Notes under the pieces: model-generated
Told to the model about the DNA's origin: nothing
Database searches by the model: none
The model's input: the letters and a program-made list of their open reading frames with translations, nothing else
DNA from: Pararhizobium sp. YC-54
Lineage (GTDB): Bacteria > Pseudomonadota > Alphaproteobacteria > Rhizobiales > Rhizobiaceae
Reading direction: 5' to 3'
Length of the DNA: 64,000 nucleotides
Assembly: GCF_025847205.1 (NCBI RefSeq)
Contig: NZ_JAOYTH010000012.1
Location: forward strand, 62,001 to 126,000
Translations under genes and position numbers: made by a program
Shown here: piece by piece, positions 36,296-45,104 of the stretch
Numbering within the stretch: the first letter of the stretch is position 1
How the letters are laid out: each line of letters opens with the position of its first letter

Positions 36296-37297
36296 ATGAT
36301 GACCATCAACACAACCGAAGAGGCATCCCCCTGGCATGCGGGCGAACGGGCACTCCAGAGTGAGGCCGGGGTCGCCGAACGGATGGAGGAGCTCGGCCGC
36401 CGCGTGCTGCGCGATCACCTGATCGACCAGCACCGCGCCTTCTATCCGCAACTGCCGTTCATCGTGCTTGGCACGGTGGATGGCGAAGGAGACGCGTGGG
36501 CAACGCTGCGGGCGGGCGGCCCGGGTTTCCTGCAAAGCCCTGATCCGCACACCTTGAGCGTTGGCCTTGGCCGCGAGCCCGGCGACCCGGCAGATGCCGG
36601 GATGGGTGATGGTGAACCCATCGGTATGCTCGGGATCGAGCTGCATACGCGGCGGCGCAACCGGCTGAACGGAACGATCCGCCGGTCGGGGCCGACCGCC
36701 TTTGATGTGGAGGTCGGCCAGTCCTACGGCAACTGTCCGAAATATATCCAGCTGCGCGATTTCAGCTTCGTCCGCGACCCCACGGCCGGCCCTTCAAGCG
36801 AGCCCGCGATACTGGAGACGCTCGACGACGGCGCACGGCGGATGATCGGAGCGGCCGACGCACTCTTCGTTGCGTCCTACGCGGAGCCGGAGACCGGACG
36901 GCGGCAGGTGGATGTCTCGCACCGGGGTGGCAGGCCAGGCTTTGTCCGGGTTGGCAGTGACGGCGTGCTGACCATTCCGGACTTCGCCGGCAACATGTTT
37001 TTCAACACGCTCGGCAATATCCTGGCCAATGGCAAGGCCGGTCTCGTCTTTGCCGATTTCGAAACGGGCGGCCTGCTGCAGCTGTCCGGCGATGCCCGCG
37101 TCGTTCTGGACTCGCCCGAAATCGAGGCTTTCGAAGGAGCCGAACGTCTCTTGTATTTCACGCCGCGCCGCATCATCCGGCGGCCCGATGCCCTGCCGCT
37201 GCGCTGGGCCTTTCAAGACGACGGCCAATCGCCGAACTTGCGCACGACCGGCAGCTGGGCAGAGGCCGAACGCCGATTGAGCGTGTTAACGGCCTGA
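36296..37297 (+). CDS. Pyridoxamine 5'-phosphate oxidase-like FMN-binding protein
   Basis: 333 residues with a split-barrel flavin-binding region: FIVLGTVDGEGDAWATLRAGGPGFLQSPDP (across), NGTIRRSG and, further on, SHRGGRPGFVRV...IPDFAGNMFFNTLGNILANGKAGLVFADFETGGLLQLSGDA (across). In relatives this module is fused to a ferredoxin/FNR reductase; here it stands alone and ends after the barrel. Role unknown, perhaps a flavin-dependent reductase acting with the upstream GST. Confidence 0.8.
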   Translation: MMTINTTEEASPWHAGERALQSEAGVAERMEELGRRVLRDHLIDQHRAFYPQLPFIVLGTVDGEGDAWATLRAGGPGFLQSPDPHTLSVGLGREPGDPADAGMGDGEPIGMLGIELHTRRRNRLNGTIRRSGPTAFDVEVGQSYGNCPKYIQLRDFSFVRDPTAGPSSEPAILETLDDGARRMIGAADALFVASYAEPETGRRQVDVSHRGGRPGFVRVGSDGVLTIPDFAGNMFFNTLGNILANGKAGLVFADFETGGLLQLSGDARVVLDSPEIEAFEGAERLLYFTPRRIIRRPDALPLRWAFQDDGQSPNLRTTGSWAEAERRLSVLTA

Positions 37298-37355
37298 GGC
37301 CGGGCATCAATCGGCGGATCAGGCTCCGTATCGCGGATATTTCCATGCGCACCGG

Positions 37356-37390
37356 TCCCGGCAGGAACTTTCGCTGCTGCCGGGATTTTA
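37356..37390 (+). terminator. Intrinsic terminator after the PNPOx-like gene
   Basis: TCCCGGCAG (37356-37364) and CTGCCGGGA (37377-37385) form a perfect 9-bp stem with a 12-nt loop, followed by TTTTA. Confidence 0.7.
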
Positions 37391-37419
37391 AGACGTGGCC
37401 GACCCAATGGAGGAACACC

Positions 37420-37857
37420 GTGTCATCCGAAAAACCCAGCCTCTTTTCCCGATTTTCCGGCGGGATAGCGCAGTTGACCGGCAAACCGGCGACGTTCGCG
37501 GTCGCCGTTGCGGGCATCGTCCTGTGGGCAATCACCGGTCCGCTCTTCGGATTTTCCGAAACCTGGCAGCTCGTCGTCAACACCGGGACGACGATCATCA
37601 CGTTTCTCATGGTCTTCGTGCTGCAGAACTCCCAGAACCGCGACGGCAAGGCCCTTCAGGCGAAGCTTGACGAGCTGATTCTGACCAGCGATGCCGAAAA
37701 CCGTTTCATGGGCATCGAGCATCTCGACGAGAAGGAGCTCAGGCGACTGACCGCACTTTTGAGGGAGGCGGCCGAAGGCGAGCCGGACCACGCGCTTGCC
37801 GGAAAGGTCGATCACATCATGCGGGATCGGCGCACCAAGCTGAAAAAGAAGGTGTAG
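37420..37857 (+). CDS. Low-affinity iron permease family membrane protein
   Basis: 145-residue protein of the low-affinity iron permease family (PF04120-type). Two membrane segments, FAVAVAGIVLWAITGPLFGF and LVVNTGTTIITFLMVFVLQ, then the signature QNSQNRDGKALQAKLDELI and a helical acidic/basic tail. Despite the family name, iron transport is not proven for bacterial members. GTG 37420 is taken as start: GGAGG lies 6 nt upstream, and upstream frame positions lie in the terminator. Confidence 0.85.
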   Translation: MSSEKPSLFSRFSGGIAQLTGKPATFAVAVAGIVLWAITGPLFGFSETWQLVVNTGTTIITFLMVFVLQNSQNRDGKALQAKLDELILTSDAENRFMGIEHLDEKELRRLTALLREAAEGEPDHALAGKVDHIMRDRRTKLKKKV

Positions 37858-37942
37858 GCGGCCACACTCACCGCGTCCGGGCTGAGACGGGGCACAAATG
37901 AGCCCGAAAATGTGATATGCGTTTGCATGGAAGGAGAAAACG

Positions 37943-38416
37943 ATGAGCCGCGCATTCACCAAGGAAATCGACGACGCCCCTGCTCCGCCGGTGCCCGAAC
38001 ACCCGATCAGTGCGGCCCGCAATCTCGTTACCGCCAACGGTGCCCGTCAGATCGAACAGATGGTCGCCGTGCTCACCGAGCAGGTTACATCCACCAGCGA
38101 CAGTGACGTGTTGGCCGGGCTCAAGCGTGATCTGCGTTATTGGGAAGCACGGCGTGCCAGCATGGAGATCCTGGAGCCCGGCCCGGAGCCAGCCTCGGTG
38201 AGGTTCGGAACACGGGTCTCTATCCGGCGTAGCGGCCAGGTGCGGGATATCCGCATCGTCGGCGAGGACGAGGCTGATCCGTCGGCCGGGACAATCGCCT
38301 GGACATCGCCGCTTGCCCGCGCACTCGAAGGTGCAGCTCCAGGCGACATGGTCGAATTCGAGGTGGCGGGCCGTGAAGAGGAAATAGCCGTCTTGTCCAT
38401 AAATGGCGCGGGCTGA
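37943..38416 (+). CDS. GreA/GreB-family protein with divergent N-terminal region
   Basis: 157 residues. The C-terminal part (about 85-155) has the Gre FKBP-like domain: VRFGTRVSIRRSG...RIVGEDEADPSAGTIAWTSPLARALEGAAPGDMVEFEV (across). The N-terminal part forms a charged helix pair, but the GDLxEN tip motif with the catalytic acids of GreA is not visible. It may bind RNA polymerase without stimulating cleavage, like Rnk-type or other Gre paralogues. GAAGGAG precedes the ATG. Stand-alone gene. Confidence 0.78.
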   Translation: MSRAFTKEIDDAPAPPVPEHPISAARNLVTANGARQIEQMVAVLTEQVTSTSDSDVLAGLKRDLRYWEARRASMEILEPGPEPASVRFGTRVSIRRSGQVRDIRIVGEDEADPSAGTIAWTSPLARALEGAAPGDMVEFEVAGREEEIAVLSINGAG

Positions 38417-38513
38417 GTGCTGTGGGTAGCAGCCCTGCCAAACGATCACCATTTCGTTGATCTTCCCGGCAAAACACGGCAAGACCGTGACGATGCTGAT
38501 GTGAGGATATGAT

Positions 38514-39197
38514 TTGGAGACCACGCTCTACCTGCCGATCAAGGGCTTTCTCGAAGCGGCTGGCTACAGCGTCAAGGGCGAGATCGCCGGTTGCGATCTT
38601 GTCGGTCTGACACCCGGCGAGCCGCCGGTCGTGGTGATCTGCGAACTCAAGCTCAGCTTCAATCTCGAACTCATCCTGCAAGCCGTCGACAGGGCGGCGG
38701 CGAGCGACGAGGTCTGGATTGCCGCCCGCGTCTCGGCCAAGGGAAAGGGCCGCGAAAGCGATCGCCGCTATCGCGATCTCTGCCGAAGGCTCGGCTTTGG
38801 CATGCTGAGTGTTTCCGATAACGGTACCGTCGATGTCGTCGTCAGCCCCGTGGCGCCGATGCCGCGCAAGAACGCCCGCAAGCGATCGCGCCTGGTCAAC
38901 GAGCACAAGAAGCGCAAGGGCGATCCGGCCGTCGGCGGCAGCACGAGAGCACCAATCATGACGGCCTATCGGCAGCAGGCACTGGCCTGCGCCGCCGCCT
39001 TGCAGGACGGGCCGCTGCGCCCAAGGGACCTGAAGACAATCACGCCAACGGCAGCGGCCATCCTGCGCGGCAATGTCTACGGCTGGTTCGAACGCATCGA
39101 CCATGGAATTTATGGTCTGACTGCGCTGGGTGCAGAAGCCCTCGTTCGATGGCCCGCCGCCACGGACGCCGAAGACGCCGCTGCCGCAGCCATTTAG
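38514..39197 (+). CDS. DUF2161-family protein
   Basis: 227 residues, recognised as DUF2161 by the opening ETTLYLPIKGFLEAAGYSVKGEIAGCDLVGL (across) and VVVICELKLSFNLELILQAVDRAAASDEVWIA (across). The E-x-K within a beta-strand (CELKL) after GCD resembles a PD-(D/E)XK nuclease-like core, but no function is known. The C-terminal third looks like a winged-helix (LRPRDLKTITPTAAAILRGNVYGWFERIDHGIYGLT across). Start is TTG with GAGG 7 nt upstream. Ends 2 bp from the convergent hydrolase gene. Confidence 0.82.
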   Translation: METTLYLPIKGFLEAAGYSVKGEIAGCDLVGLTPGEPPVVVICELKLSFNLELILQAVDRAAASDEVWIAARVSAKGKGRESDRRYRDLCRRLGFGMLSVSDNGTVDVVVSPVAPMPRKNARKRSRLVNEHKKRKGDPAVGGSTRAPIMTAYRQQALACAAALQDGPLRPRDLKTITPTAAAILRGNVYGWFERIDHGIYGLTALGAEALVRWPAATDAEDAAAAAI

Positions 39198-39199
39198 TT

Positions 39200-40345
39200 T
39201 CAGCCAGCGGCTTTGGAGACCTGGCGCAGCATGCGGACGATCGCCTGATCGAGAACAGCGTCAACCGGCAGGGTCTGCGACGACAGCTTGACGATCACCG
39301 TTTCTCTAGCCGGGTCGACCCAGATCCACTGGCCATGAATGCCGATGGCGGCAAGTTCGCCGGCACCCGTTTCATACCAGTAGTTGCGGTAGCTTCCATC
39401 CGGAAACAGCGTCGTCTGGTCGCCGTTTTTCCATGCGCCACGGCTTCCACCGGTCCACAGGTCTTCGACGAAGGACTGCGGGATCAGCCCGGCGCCCTGC
39501 CTGCGGACGAGTTCGCCGGCCAGCGCAAGGTCGCGCGCCGTCGCCGACATGCCGCCTGCGGCGCGGGCCGTGCCAATGCGATCGACGGTGACCATGGCAT
39601 CGGAGCGGGCACCCATCGGCCGCCAGAGGTAATCGCTGAGCAAGGCGGCCAGCCGTCCGCCAGCCGCGCGTTCCAGAACGATGCCGGCAAGGTCGGTGTT
39701 CGGGGAACGGTAAGCGTGCTTCTCGCCGTGCACCCAGTCACCTTTTCCGATGCTGCAGATGAAGCCTTTCAAATCCGGTGCAGGACTGTCCGGCCTGTCG
39801 GGGTTCCAGCCGGTCGCCCGGCGGTAGCGATCAAAACCGCCGGACGTATCGAGATAGTCCTCGACGAAATCGACGCTGATCTCCATGTCGAACAACTGCT
39901 GCACCGTCGCATCCGCATAGGCCGAACCGGCGACCTCCGGCACATAGTCGGCCACACGCTTGCCAAAGGACAACAAGCCCTTGCCCGCCAGAATTCCGGC
40001 AAGCAGCGCAGTCAGGGATTTCGAGACGGAAAAGATGATATGCGGCCGGGCAGGATTGGAATGACCAGCCGACCATTCGGCAACAACGCGGCCCTCGCGC
40101 ATCACCACGAACTCGTCGGTTTCGCTTGCAGTCAGAAAATCTCTGAGCGGTTGGGGCCCGTCATCTATGCCCGTCACCTGCAGGTCTTTGAGACCACCGA
40201 GACCAAGACAAGGGCCTTCGTCTTCCCTTTTGGCCGGAATGACGGCCGAGGGCACGACCTCGCTGACATTCTGGAAGGCCCATTGCGAAAAGGGTGCCGT
40301 CCGCCAGTTGGCGAGCGTTACCTGCGAGCGCTCGAAATCCGTCAT
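39200..40345 (-). CDS. Serine beta-lactamase-like hydrolase (NylB/EstB type)
   Basis: 381 residues, penicillin-binding/class C beta-lactamase fold. Nucleophile motif S-x-x-K is Ser106-Val-Ser-Lys109 (IIFSVSKSLTALLAG); the second motif is YRSPNTD, typical of 6-aminohexanoate-dimer hydrolase (NylB) relatives; IHGQWIWVDP occupies the third-motif region. No signal peptide, so cytosolic: amide or ester hydrolysis is more likely than antibiotic resistance. Its ATG overlaps the stop of the upstream amidase (ATGA), so it is the last gene of the polyamine operon. Confidence 0.85.
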   Translation of the reverse strand: MTDFERSQVTLANWRTAPFSQWAFQNVSEVVPSAVIPAKREDEGPCLGLGGLKDLQVTGIDDGPQPLRDFLTASETDEFVVMREGRVVAEWSAGHSNPARPHIIFSVSKSLTALLAGILAGKGLLSFGKRVADYVPEVAGSAYADATVQQLFDMEISVDFVEDYLDTSGGFDRYRRATGWNPDRPDSPAPDLKGFICSIGKGDWVHGEKHAYRSPNTDLAGIVLERAAGGRLAALLSDYLWRPMGARSDAMVTVDRIGTARAAGGMSATARDLALAGELVRRQGAGLIPQSFVEDLWTGGSRGAWKNGDQTTLFPDGSYRNYWYETGAGELAAIGIHGQWIWVDPARETVIVKLSSQTLPVDAVLDQAIVRMLRQVSKAAG

Positions 40346-41226
40346 GTCCTGTCTCCTCCATCTGCCGTCGCCAGGACCCCATAAAGTTCCGGGCGGCGAT
40401 CGCGGAACATGCCCCAGGCGGCGCGGTTATCGGCAAGCCTTTGCCGGTCGAAACTGGCAATCAGCACGTCTTCACCCGAGCGTCCGGCGCTCGCGGCAAG
40501 CTGTCCGTCCGGTCCGGCGATGAAGGACGAGCCGTAATAGGATTGCGACTGGCCGCCGATGGTTTCCGAGCCGATCCGGTTGGCGGCGGCAACCGGCATC
40601 ATGTTGGCGGCGGCATGGCCGCGCATCACCATGCGCCAGTGCTCCATCGTATCGAGCTCGGGCCGCGCAGGCTCCGAGCCGATGGCGGTCGGGTACAGGA
40701 TCAGTTCGGCCCCCATCAGCGCCATGGCGCGGGCAGCTTCGGGAAACCATTGATCCCAGCAAATGCCAACACCGATCGTGCCGAAGCGCGTCGGCCAGAC
40801 CTTGAAACCGGTATCACCTGGACGGAAATAGAATTTTTCGCTGTAGCCCGGACCATCCGGAATGTGGGATTTGCGGTAGACGCCGAGAATATCTCCCGTG
40901 GCGTCGATCATCGCGAGGCTGTTGTAGAAGGCCTGGTTCTTTTTCTCGAAGAAAGACACCGGCAGGACGACGCCGAGTTCCCCGGCAAGGTCCTGCATCG
41001 GTGCGATGACCGGATGATCGGCAAGCGCATGCGCCCGCGCGAAATGGACGGGATCCTGCGTCTGGCAGAAATACAGCCCTTCGAACAGCTCCTGCACCAG
41101 CACAATGTTGGCGCCCTCGCCTGCGGCCCGCCGGATCAGCCGGGAGGCGGTGGCGAGATTTTCGGAGAGATCGTCCGTGCAGGCGAACTGGACGACGCCC
41201 ACGGTCATGGCGGAGCCGGACGCCAC
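40342..41226 (-). CDS. Nitrilase-superfamily amidase, N-carbamoylputrescine amidase-like
   Basis: 294 residues with the Glu-Lys-Cys triad Glu46 (VLVQELFEG), Lys119 (YRKSHIPDGPGY) and Cys156 (GICWDQWFPEAARAMAL). KSHIPDGPGYSEKFYFRPGDTGF (across) and ICWDQWFPE are characteristic of AguB (N-carbamoylputrescine to putrescine, CO2 and NH3). The GTG at 41226 has GAGGG about 10 nt upstream; ATG 41208 (MTVGVVQ) is the alternative and lacks a ribosome site. It begins 2 nt after the deacetylase stop. No agmatine deiminase gene is adjacent, so the true substrate could be another N-acyl or N-carbamoyl amine. Confidence 0.85.
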   Translation of the reverse strand: MASGSAMTVGVVQFACTDDLSENLATASRLIRRAAGEGANIVLVQELFEGLYFCQTQDPVHFARAHALADHPVIAPMQDLAGELGVVLPVSFFEKKNQAFYNSLAMIDATGDILGVYRKSHIPDGPGYSEKFYFRPGDTGFKVWPTRFGTIGVGICWDQWFPEAARAMALMGAELILYPTAIGSEPARPELDTMEHWRMVMRGHAAANMMPVAAANRIGSETIGGQSQSYYGSSFIAGPDGQLAASAGRSGEDVLIASFDRQRLADNRAAWGMFRDRRPELYGVLATADGGDRT

Positions 41227-41228
41227 GG

Positions 41229-42260
41229 TCAGTTGCCCTCGAAACCGGTCAGCACGCTGACGGCGTTGACGCCGATCTCGGCGACGGCATAGCCGCCTTC
41301 CATGACGAACAGGGTCGGCAGGTTCAGCTGCGCGATGCGCTCGCCGATCTTCGGGAAATCCTCAGTCTTCAGCTTGAACTTGCTGATCGGATCCTTCTCG
41401 AACGTATCGACGCCGAGCGAGATCACCACCACATCAGGGTTATAGGCCACCAGCTTGCCGCAGGCATCGTCCAGCGACCGGCTCCAGCGCTCCCAATCCG
41501 TGCCGAAGCGCATCGGGTAGTTGAGATTGTGGCCCTCGCCCTCGCCCGTTCCGCGCTCATCGGCATGGCCAAGGAAATAGGGATATTCCTGCATCGGATC
41601 GGCATGCAGGTTGATCACCTGCACGTCGGCGCGGGAATAGAAGATTTCCTGCGTGCCGTTGCCATGGTGATAGTCGACATCGAGGATCGAGACGCGCTTG
41701 GCGCCGTTGTCGCGGAACCACTGTGCCGCCACCGCAGCGTTGTTGATATAGCAATAACCGCCCATGAATCCGGCGCCGGCATGGTGGCCGGGCGGGCGGC
41801 AAAGCGCGAAGGCGGAGCGTTCACCAGCCTGGACGAGACCGGCCGCCGTCAGCGCCACGTCATGCGAGGATTTGATCGCGTCCCAGGAGCCTTCGACGAT
41901 GCCGCAGCCGGCATCGAAGGAATAGTATCCAAGCAGCCCGTCGATGAATTCCGGCGGTACGTCGCCGCGCAGGCCCCGTGTTGGCCAGGTGAATGGCAGC
42001 GCCGTGCCTGTACGGCCCTCGGCCGTCCAGCGATCCCAGATCGTCGGCAGGAAATCGAGATAATCCTTGCGGTGGATGCGCGCCGCCGTCGTCAGATCGT
42101 GCTGTTCCGGCGCAAGGATCGGCCCCAGACCCACTGTCTTGATCCGCGCGGACACATATTCGGCGCGCGAGGTCAGTTCAAAACCGGGAACGATGGCGCC
42201 GGCAACCAGTTCAACCTGGTTGGCATGGCCGAGGTGACGGGGCGAAAAGACAGTTTTCAT
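41229..42260 (-). CDS. aphA: Acetylpolyamine amidohydrolase (HDAC-like)
   Basis: Zn-dependent deacetylation of N-acetylputrescine, -cadaverine or -spermidine. The 343-residue arginase/deacetylase-fold protein aligns position for position (offset about 1) with Mycoplana AphA: tandem His159-His160 (CRPPGHHAG), zinc ligands Asp196 and His198 (DVDYHHGNGT), SLGVDTFEKDPIS and the catalytic Tyr in MEGGYAV. Start MKTVFSPRHLGHANQVEL is family-typical; the frame extends upstream into the potF spacer. Sits between the transporter genes and the amidase in the same operon. Confidence 0.9.
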   Translation of the reverse strand: MKTVFSPRHLGHANQVELVAGAIVPGFELTSRAEYVSARIKTVGLGPILAPEQHDLTTAARIHRKDYLDFLPTIWDRWTAEGRTGTALPFTWPTRGLRGDVPPEFIDGLLGYYSFDAGCGIVEGSWDAIKSSHDVALTAAGLVQAGERSAFALCRPPGHHAGAGFMGGYCYINNAAVAAQWFRDNGAKRVSILDVDYHHGNGTQEIFYSRADVQVINLHADPMQEYPYFLGHADERGTGEGEGHNLNYPMRFGTDWERWSRSLDDACGKLVAYNPDVVVISLGVDTFEKDPISKFKLKTEDFPKIGERIAQLNLPTLFVMEGGYAVAEIGVNAVSVLTGFEGN

Positions 42261-42328
42261 GGGAACATCCAGCGGCGTGAAATGAAAACGCACCCCGCCT
42301 GGATCGACGGGATGCGATTGGGGCAGGG

Positions 42329-43363
42329 TTATTTCTGAAGTTCGGTCCAGATCTTGGTATAGAGCTCCTGGACCTCCGGCGGGCAGGTCTGCGAGGGAAC
42401 GCCCAGTGCTGCAAATTCGGCCGGCACCTCGATTTCAGGCGCCCCCTTCATATCGGCAGGCATGAATTCATCGGACCCGGCGATGCCGTTGGCATAGCGA
42501 TGAAAGCCGGAATTCATGCCGGCATTTTGCGGGTCCATCATGAAATTCTGGAAGAGCTTGGCGTTCTCGACGTTCTTGGCATCCTTCAGAACAGCGAGGT
42601 TGTCGCTCCAGTTAACGAAGCCTTCCTTCGGATAGCCATACTTGATCGCCGGGTTCTTCAGACGCTGGCGAAACGCGGAGCCGTTCCAGTCGCTGGAGGC
42701 GGAAAAATCGCCTGAGCCCATCTTCTCGATGGTACCGTATTCCATCGCAACCCAGTTCGGCTTGGCGGCCACAAGCGTGTCGCGAACCTTTTTCAGGATG
42801 GCAAGGTCACCCGTGCATTTCGTGCCGCCACTGTAGAGTACCGCGGCATCGATCACGTCGGTCATTTCCGGAACGACGTTGACCTTGCCCTTCAGCTCGT
42901 CGGGGGTCTTGAAGATGATATCCCAGGTATTGATGTCGCCCTTGTAGACGTCGGTATTGACGACGGTTCCAACCGTACCCATCGCCCATGGAACCGTATA
43001 TTTGCGGCCGGGGTCAAACTCCGGATTGACCCATTCCTTGGCGACGTTCTTGAAGTTTTCCATCTTGCCCGGATCGGTTTCGAGCAAAAGGCCTTCCGAG
43101 ATCCAGATCGGGAGATAGTTCTGCGACGGCACGACCATGTCGAAACCGGAGCCGCCCTGGCGGACCTTGGCCAGCGCCGTATCGTTGGAATCATAGTCGG
43201 TGATCGTCACCTTGACCTTGTAGGCGTCCTCGAACTTCTTGATCATTTCGGGGCTGGTATAGTTGCCCCAGTTGTAGATGTTGAGCTCTCCCTCCGCCCG
43301 GGCAAGGCCCGTCGATGCGAGAAGCGCGGCCGTTGCGGCCATGATCGCGGTGGTCCGTTTCAT
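42329..43363 (-). CDS. potF: Polyamine ABC transporter substrate-binding protein (PotF/PotD-like)
   Basis: Periplasmic spermidine/putrescine-type binding protein, 344 residues. Signal peptide MKRTTAIMAATAALLASTGLARA precedes EGELNIYNWGNYTSPEMIKKFE (across). Family features: VTITDYDSNDTALAKVRQGGSGFDMVVPSQNYL (across), VPWAMGTVGTVVNT and PEEG-type loop KYGYPKEGFVNW. AGGAAGGGA precedes the ATG. Transporter gene order in this operon is ATPase, permease, permease, binding protein. Confidence 0.9.
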   Translation of the reverse strand: MKRTTAIMAATAALLASTGLARAEGELNIYNWGNYTSPEMIKKFEDAYKVKVTITDYDSNDTALAKVRQGGSGFDMVVPSQNYLPIWISEGLLLETDPGKMENFKNVAKEWVNPEFDPGRKYTVPWAMGTVGTVVNTDVYKGDINTWDIIFKTPDELKGKVNVVPEMTDVIDAAVLYSGGTKCTGDLAILKKVRDTLVAAKPNWVAMEYGTIEKMGSGDFSASSDWNGSAFRQRLKNPAIKYGYPKEGFVNWSDNLAVLKDAKNVENAKLFQNFMMDPQNAGMNSGFHRYANGIAGSDEFMPADMKGAPEIEVPAEFAALGVPSQTCPPEVQELYTKIWTELQK

Positions 43364-43389
43364 GATGCTGTTCCCTTCCTTCTTTCTTG

Positions 43390-44190
43390 TTAGACACGTT
43401 TTCTGTTGACGATGAAGAAGACGGTAACGACACAGACCGACAGAAGCAGGAACAGCGTCGAGATCGCGTTCATTTCCGGCGTAATGGTGCGGCGGATCTG
43501 GCCGAGCATGTAGGTCGGCAACGTGTCCTGACCCGCCGATTTGACGAATTCGGTGATGACGACATCGTCCAGCGAAATCACGAAGGCCAGCATGAAACCG
43601 GCGAGAATGCCCGGCCAGAGCAGCGGCAAGGTGACGTAGCGGAAAGCGTTCCACGGCGTCGCATAGAGATCGGCGGCAGCCTTCTCCAGCGTCAGGTCCA
43701 TGTTCTCCAGCCGCGCCCGGATCGGCAGATAGGCAAACGGGATGCAGAAGGCGGTATGGGCGGCGATCAGGTAACCGAGGCCGGAATAACCGGTCCAGAT
43801 CTTGATGCGGGCAAAGAAGATCAAAAGGGCGACGGCCGTGACGATTTCCGGGATCATCAAGGGCTGATTGATGAAGGCATATTTCAGCGTCAGGCCGCGA
43901 TAGGGCTCCGTCCGGGTCGTCGCCAGCGCCGCCATGGTGGCCGCGATGGTCGCAACGATGGCGGCAACGGATGCGATCTGCAGGGACCGGATGGACGCAT
44001 CGATCACCTGCTGGTTTTCAAACGCCTGGGCGAACCACCGCAGCGAAATCCCCTCGAAGGCGGCAAGGGATTCGCCTGCATTGAACGAATAGAAGACCAG
44101 CACCGCGATCGGCAGATAGAGCGCAAAGAAACAGGTCATCGCAATCGCGGTAAACCCGCGCTGACGGCGGATGGAGAATGCCCTAGCCAT
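43390..44190 (-). CDS. potI: Polyamine ABC transporter permease (PotI/PotC-like)
   Basis: 266 residues, six membrane segments, with the EAA coupling loop EKAAADLYATPWNAFRYVTLPLLWPGILAG (across). ATG 44190 overlaps the potH stop by 8 nt and has GGGAG upstream, so it is coupled to potH. SLDDVVITEFVKSAGQDTLPTYML (across) is typical of PotC/PotI. Confidence 0.9.
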   Translation of the reverse strand: MARAFSIRRQRGFTAIAMTCFFALYLPIAVLVFYSFNAGESLAAFEGISLRWFAQAFENQQVIDASIRSLQIASVAAIVATIAATMAALATTRTEPYRGLTLKYAFINQPLMIPEIVTAVALLIFFARIKIWTGYSGLGYLIAAHTAFCIPFAYLPIRARLENMDLTLEKAAADLYATPWNAFRYVTLPLLWPGILAGFMLAFVISLDDVVITEFVKSAGQDTLPTYMLGQIRRTITPEMNAISTLFLLLSVCVVTVFFIVNRKRV

Positions 44191-45103
44191 GCCGGCTCCC
44201 TTGAGATCCCGCATTGCGGACATAGACCAGCAGCGCCACCATGACGATCAGCATCAGGGTGATCGACAGGGCCGACCCAAGCGGCCAGTTTCGGCCCTGG
44301 CCGAACTGCAGCTCGATCAGGTTGCCGAGCATCAGGTTCTTGCCGCCGCCGAGAATACTTGGCGTTACATAGGCGCCGAGCGCCGGAATGAAGACGAGGA
44401 TCGAGCCGGCGACCACACCGGGCTTGACCAGCGGAATGATGATTTTACGCAGCACCTTGAAGGGCGTTGCATAGAGATCATAGCCCGCTTCGACCAGCCG
44501 GAAGTCCAGCTTTTCCATGCTGGCATAGAGCGGCAGCACCATCAGCGGCAGATAGACATAGGCCATGCCGGTCAGGATTGCACCGTCGGTGAACAGCATC
44601 TGGACGGGCTTTGAAATCAGACCGAACTTCAACATCAAGCCATTGATCAGGCCTTCGTTGCGGATGATTTCGAGGATGGCGAAGGTGCGGATGAGAAGAT
44701 TGGTCCAGAACGGAATGGTAATCAGGAACAGCCAGAGTTCCCGGGTCTTCTCAGGTCGGGTGGCAATGAAATAGGCTGTGGGGAAACCGACCAGCAGGGT
44801 CAGAACCGTCGTTGCCAGCGACAGCACGACAGAGCGTATGAAGATCGACACATGCGCATCGGCAAGCGAGAAGGTGCCGTCGAAAATATCCTTCTCCATA
44901 ACGACGCTGATCCAGCCGTCAGGCGAAGGCAGCCATTGCACGTCGCCATAGGGACCGGGCGTCAGGAAGGAATAGACAAGCACGATCAGCAAAGGGCCGG
45001 TCGCCGCGATGAGGATGATCAGCAGGGCGGGAAGCGAAAGCAGCCACCGTTTCCGGATATCCCTGCTCTTTTCCGCCTCGATCGTCCCCGCAACACCTGT
45101 CAT
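44183..45103 (-). CDS. potH: Polyamine ABC transporter permease (PotH/PotB-like)
   Basis: 306 residues, six membrane segments; the first follows a charged N-terminus (RKRWLLSLPALLIILIAATGPLLIVLVYSFLTPG across). EAA loop: LVEAGYDLYATPFKVLRKIIIPLVKPGVVAG (across). FIPALGAYVTPSILGGGKNLMLGNLIELQFGQGRNWPLGSAL (across) is characteristic of PotB/PotH. Starts 1 nt after the potG stop. Confidence 0.9.
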   Translation of the reverse strand: MTGVAGTIEAEKSRDIRKRWLLSLPALLIILIAATGPLLIVLVYSFLTPGPYGDVQWLPSPDGWISVVMEKDIFDGTFSLADAHVSIFIRSVVLSLATTVLTLLVGFPTAYFIATRPEKTRELWLFLITIPFWTNLLIRTFAILEIIRNEGLINGLMLKFGLISKPVQMLFTDGAILTGMAYVYLPLMVLPLYASMEKLDFRLVEAGYDLYATPFKVLRKIIIPLVKPGVVAGSILVFIPALGAYVTPSILGGGKNLMLGNLIELQFGQGRNWPLGSALSITLMLIVMVALLVYVRNAGSQGSRHG

Positions 45104-45104
45104 T

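Noticed and set aside
39200..40345. Antibiotic-resistance beta-lactamase
   Set aside because: No export signal, YRSPN motif of NylB-like hydrolases, and embedding in a polyamine/amide operon argue for intracellular amide or ester hydrolysis.
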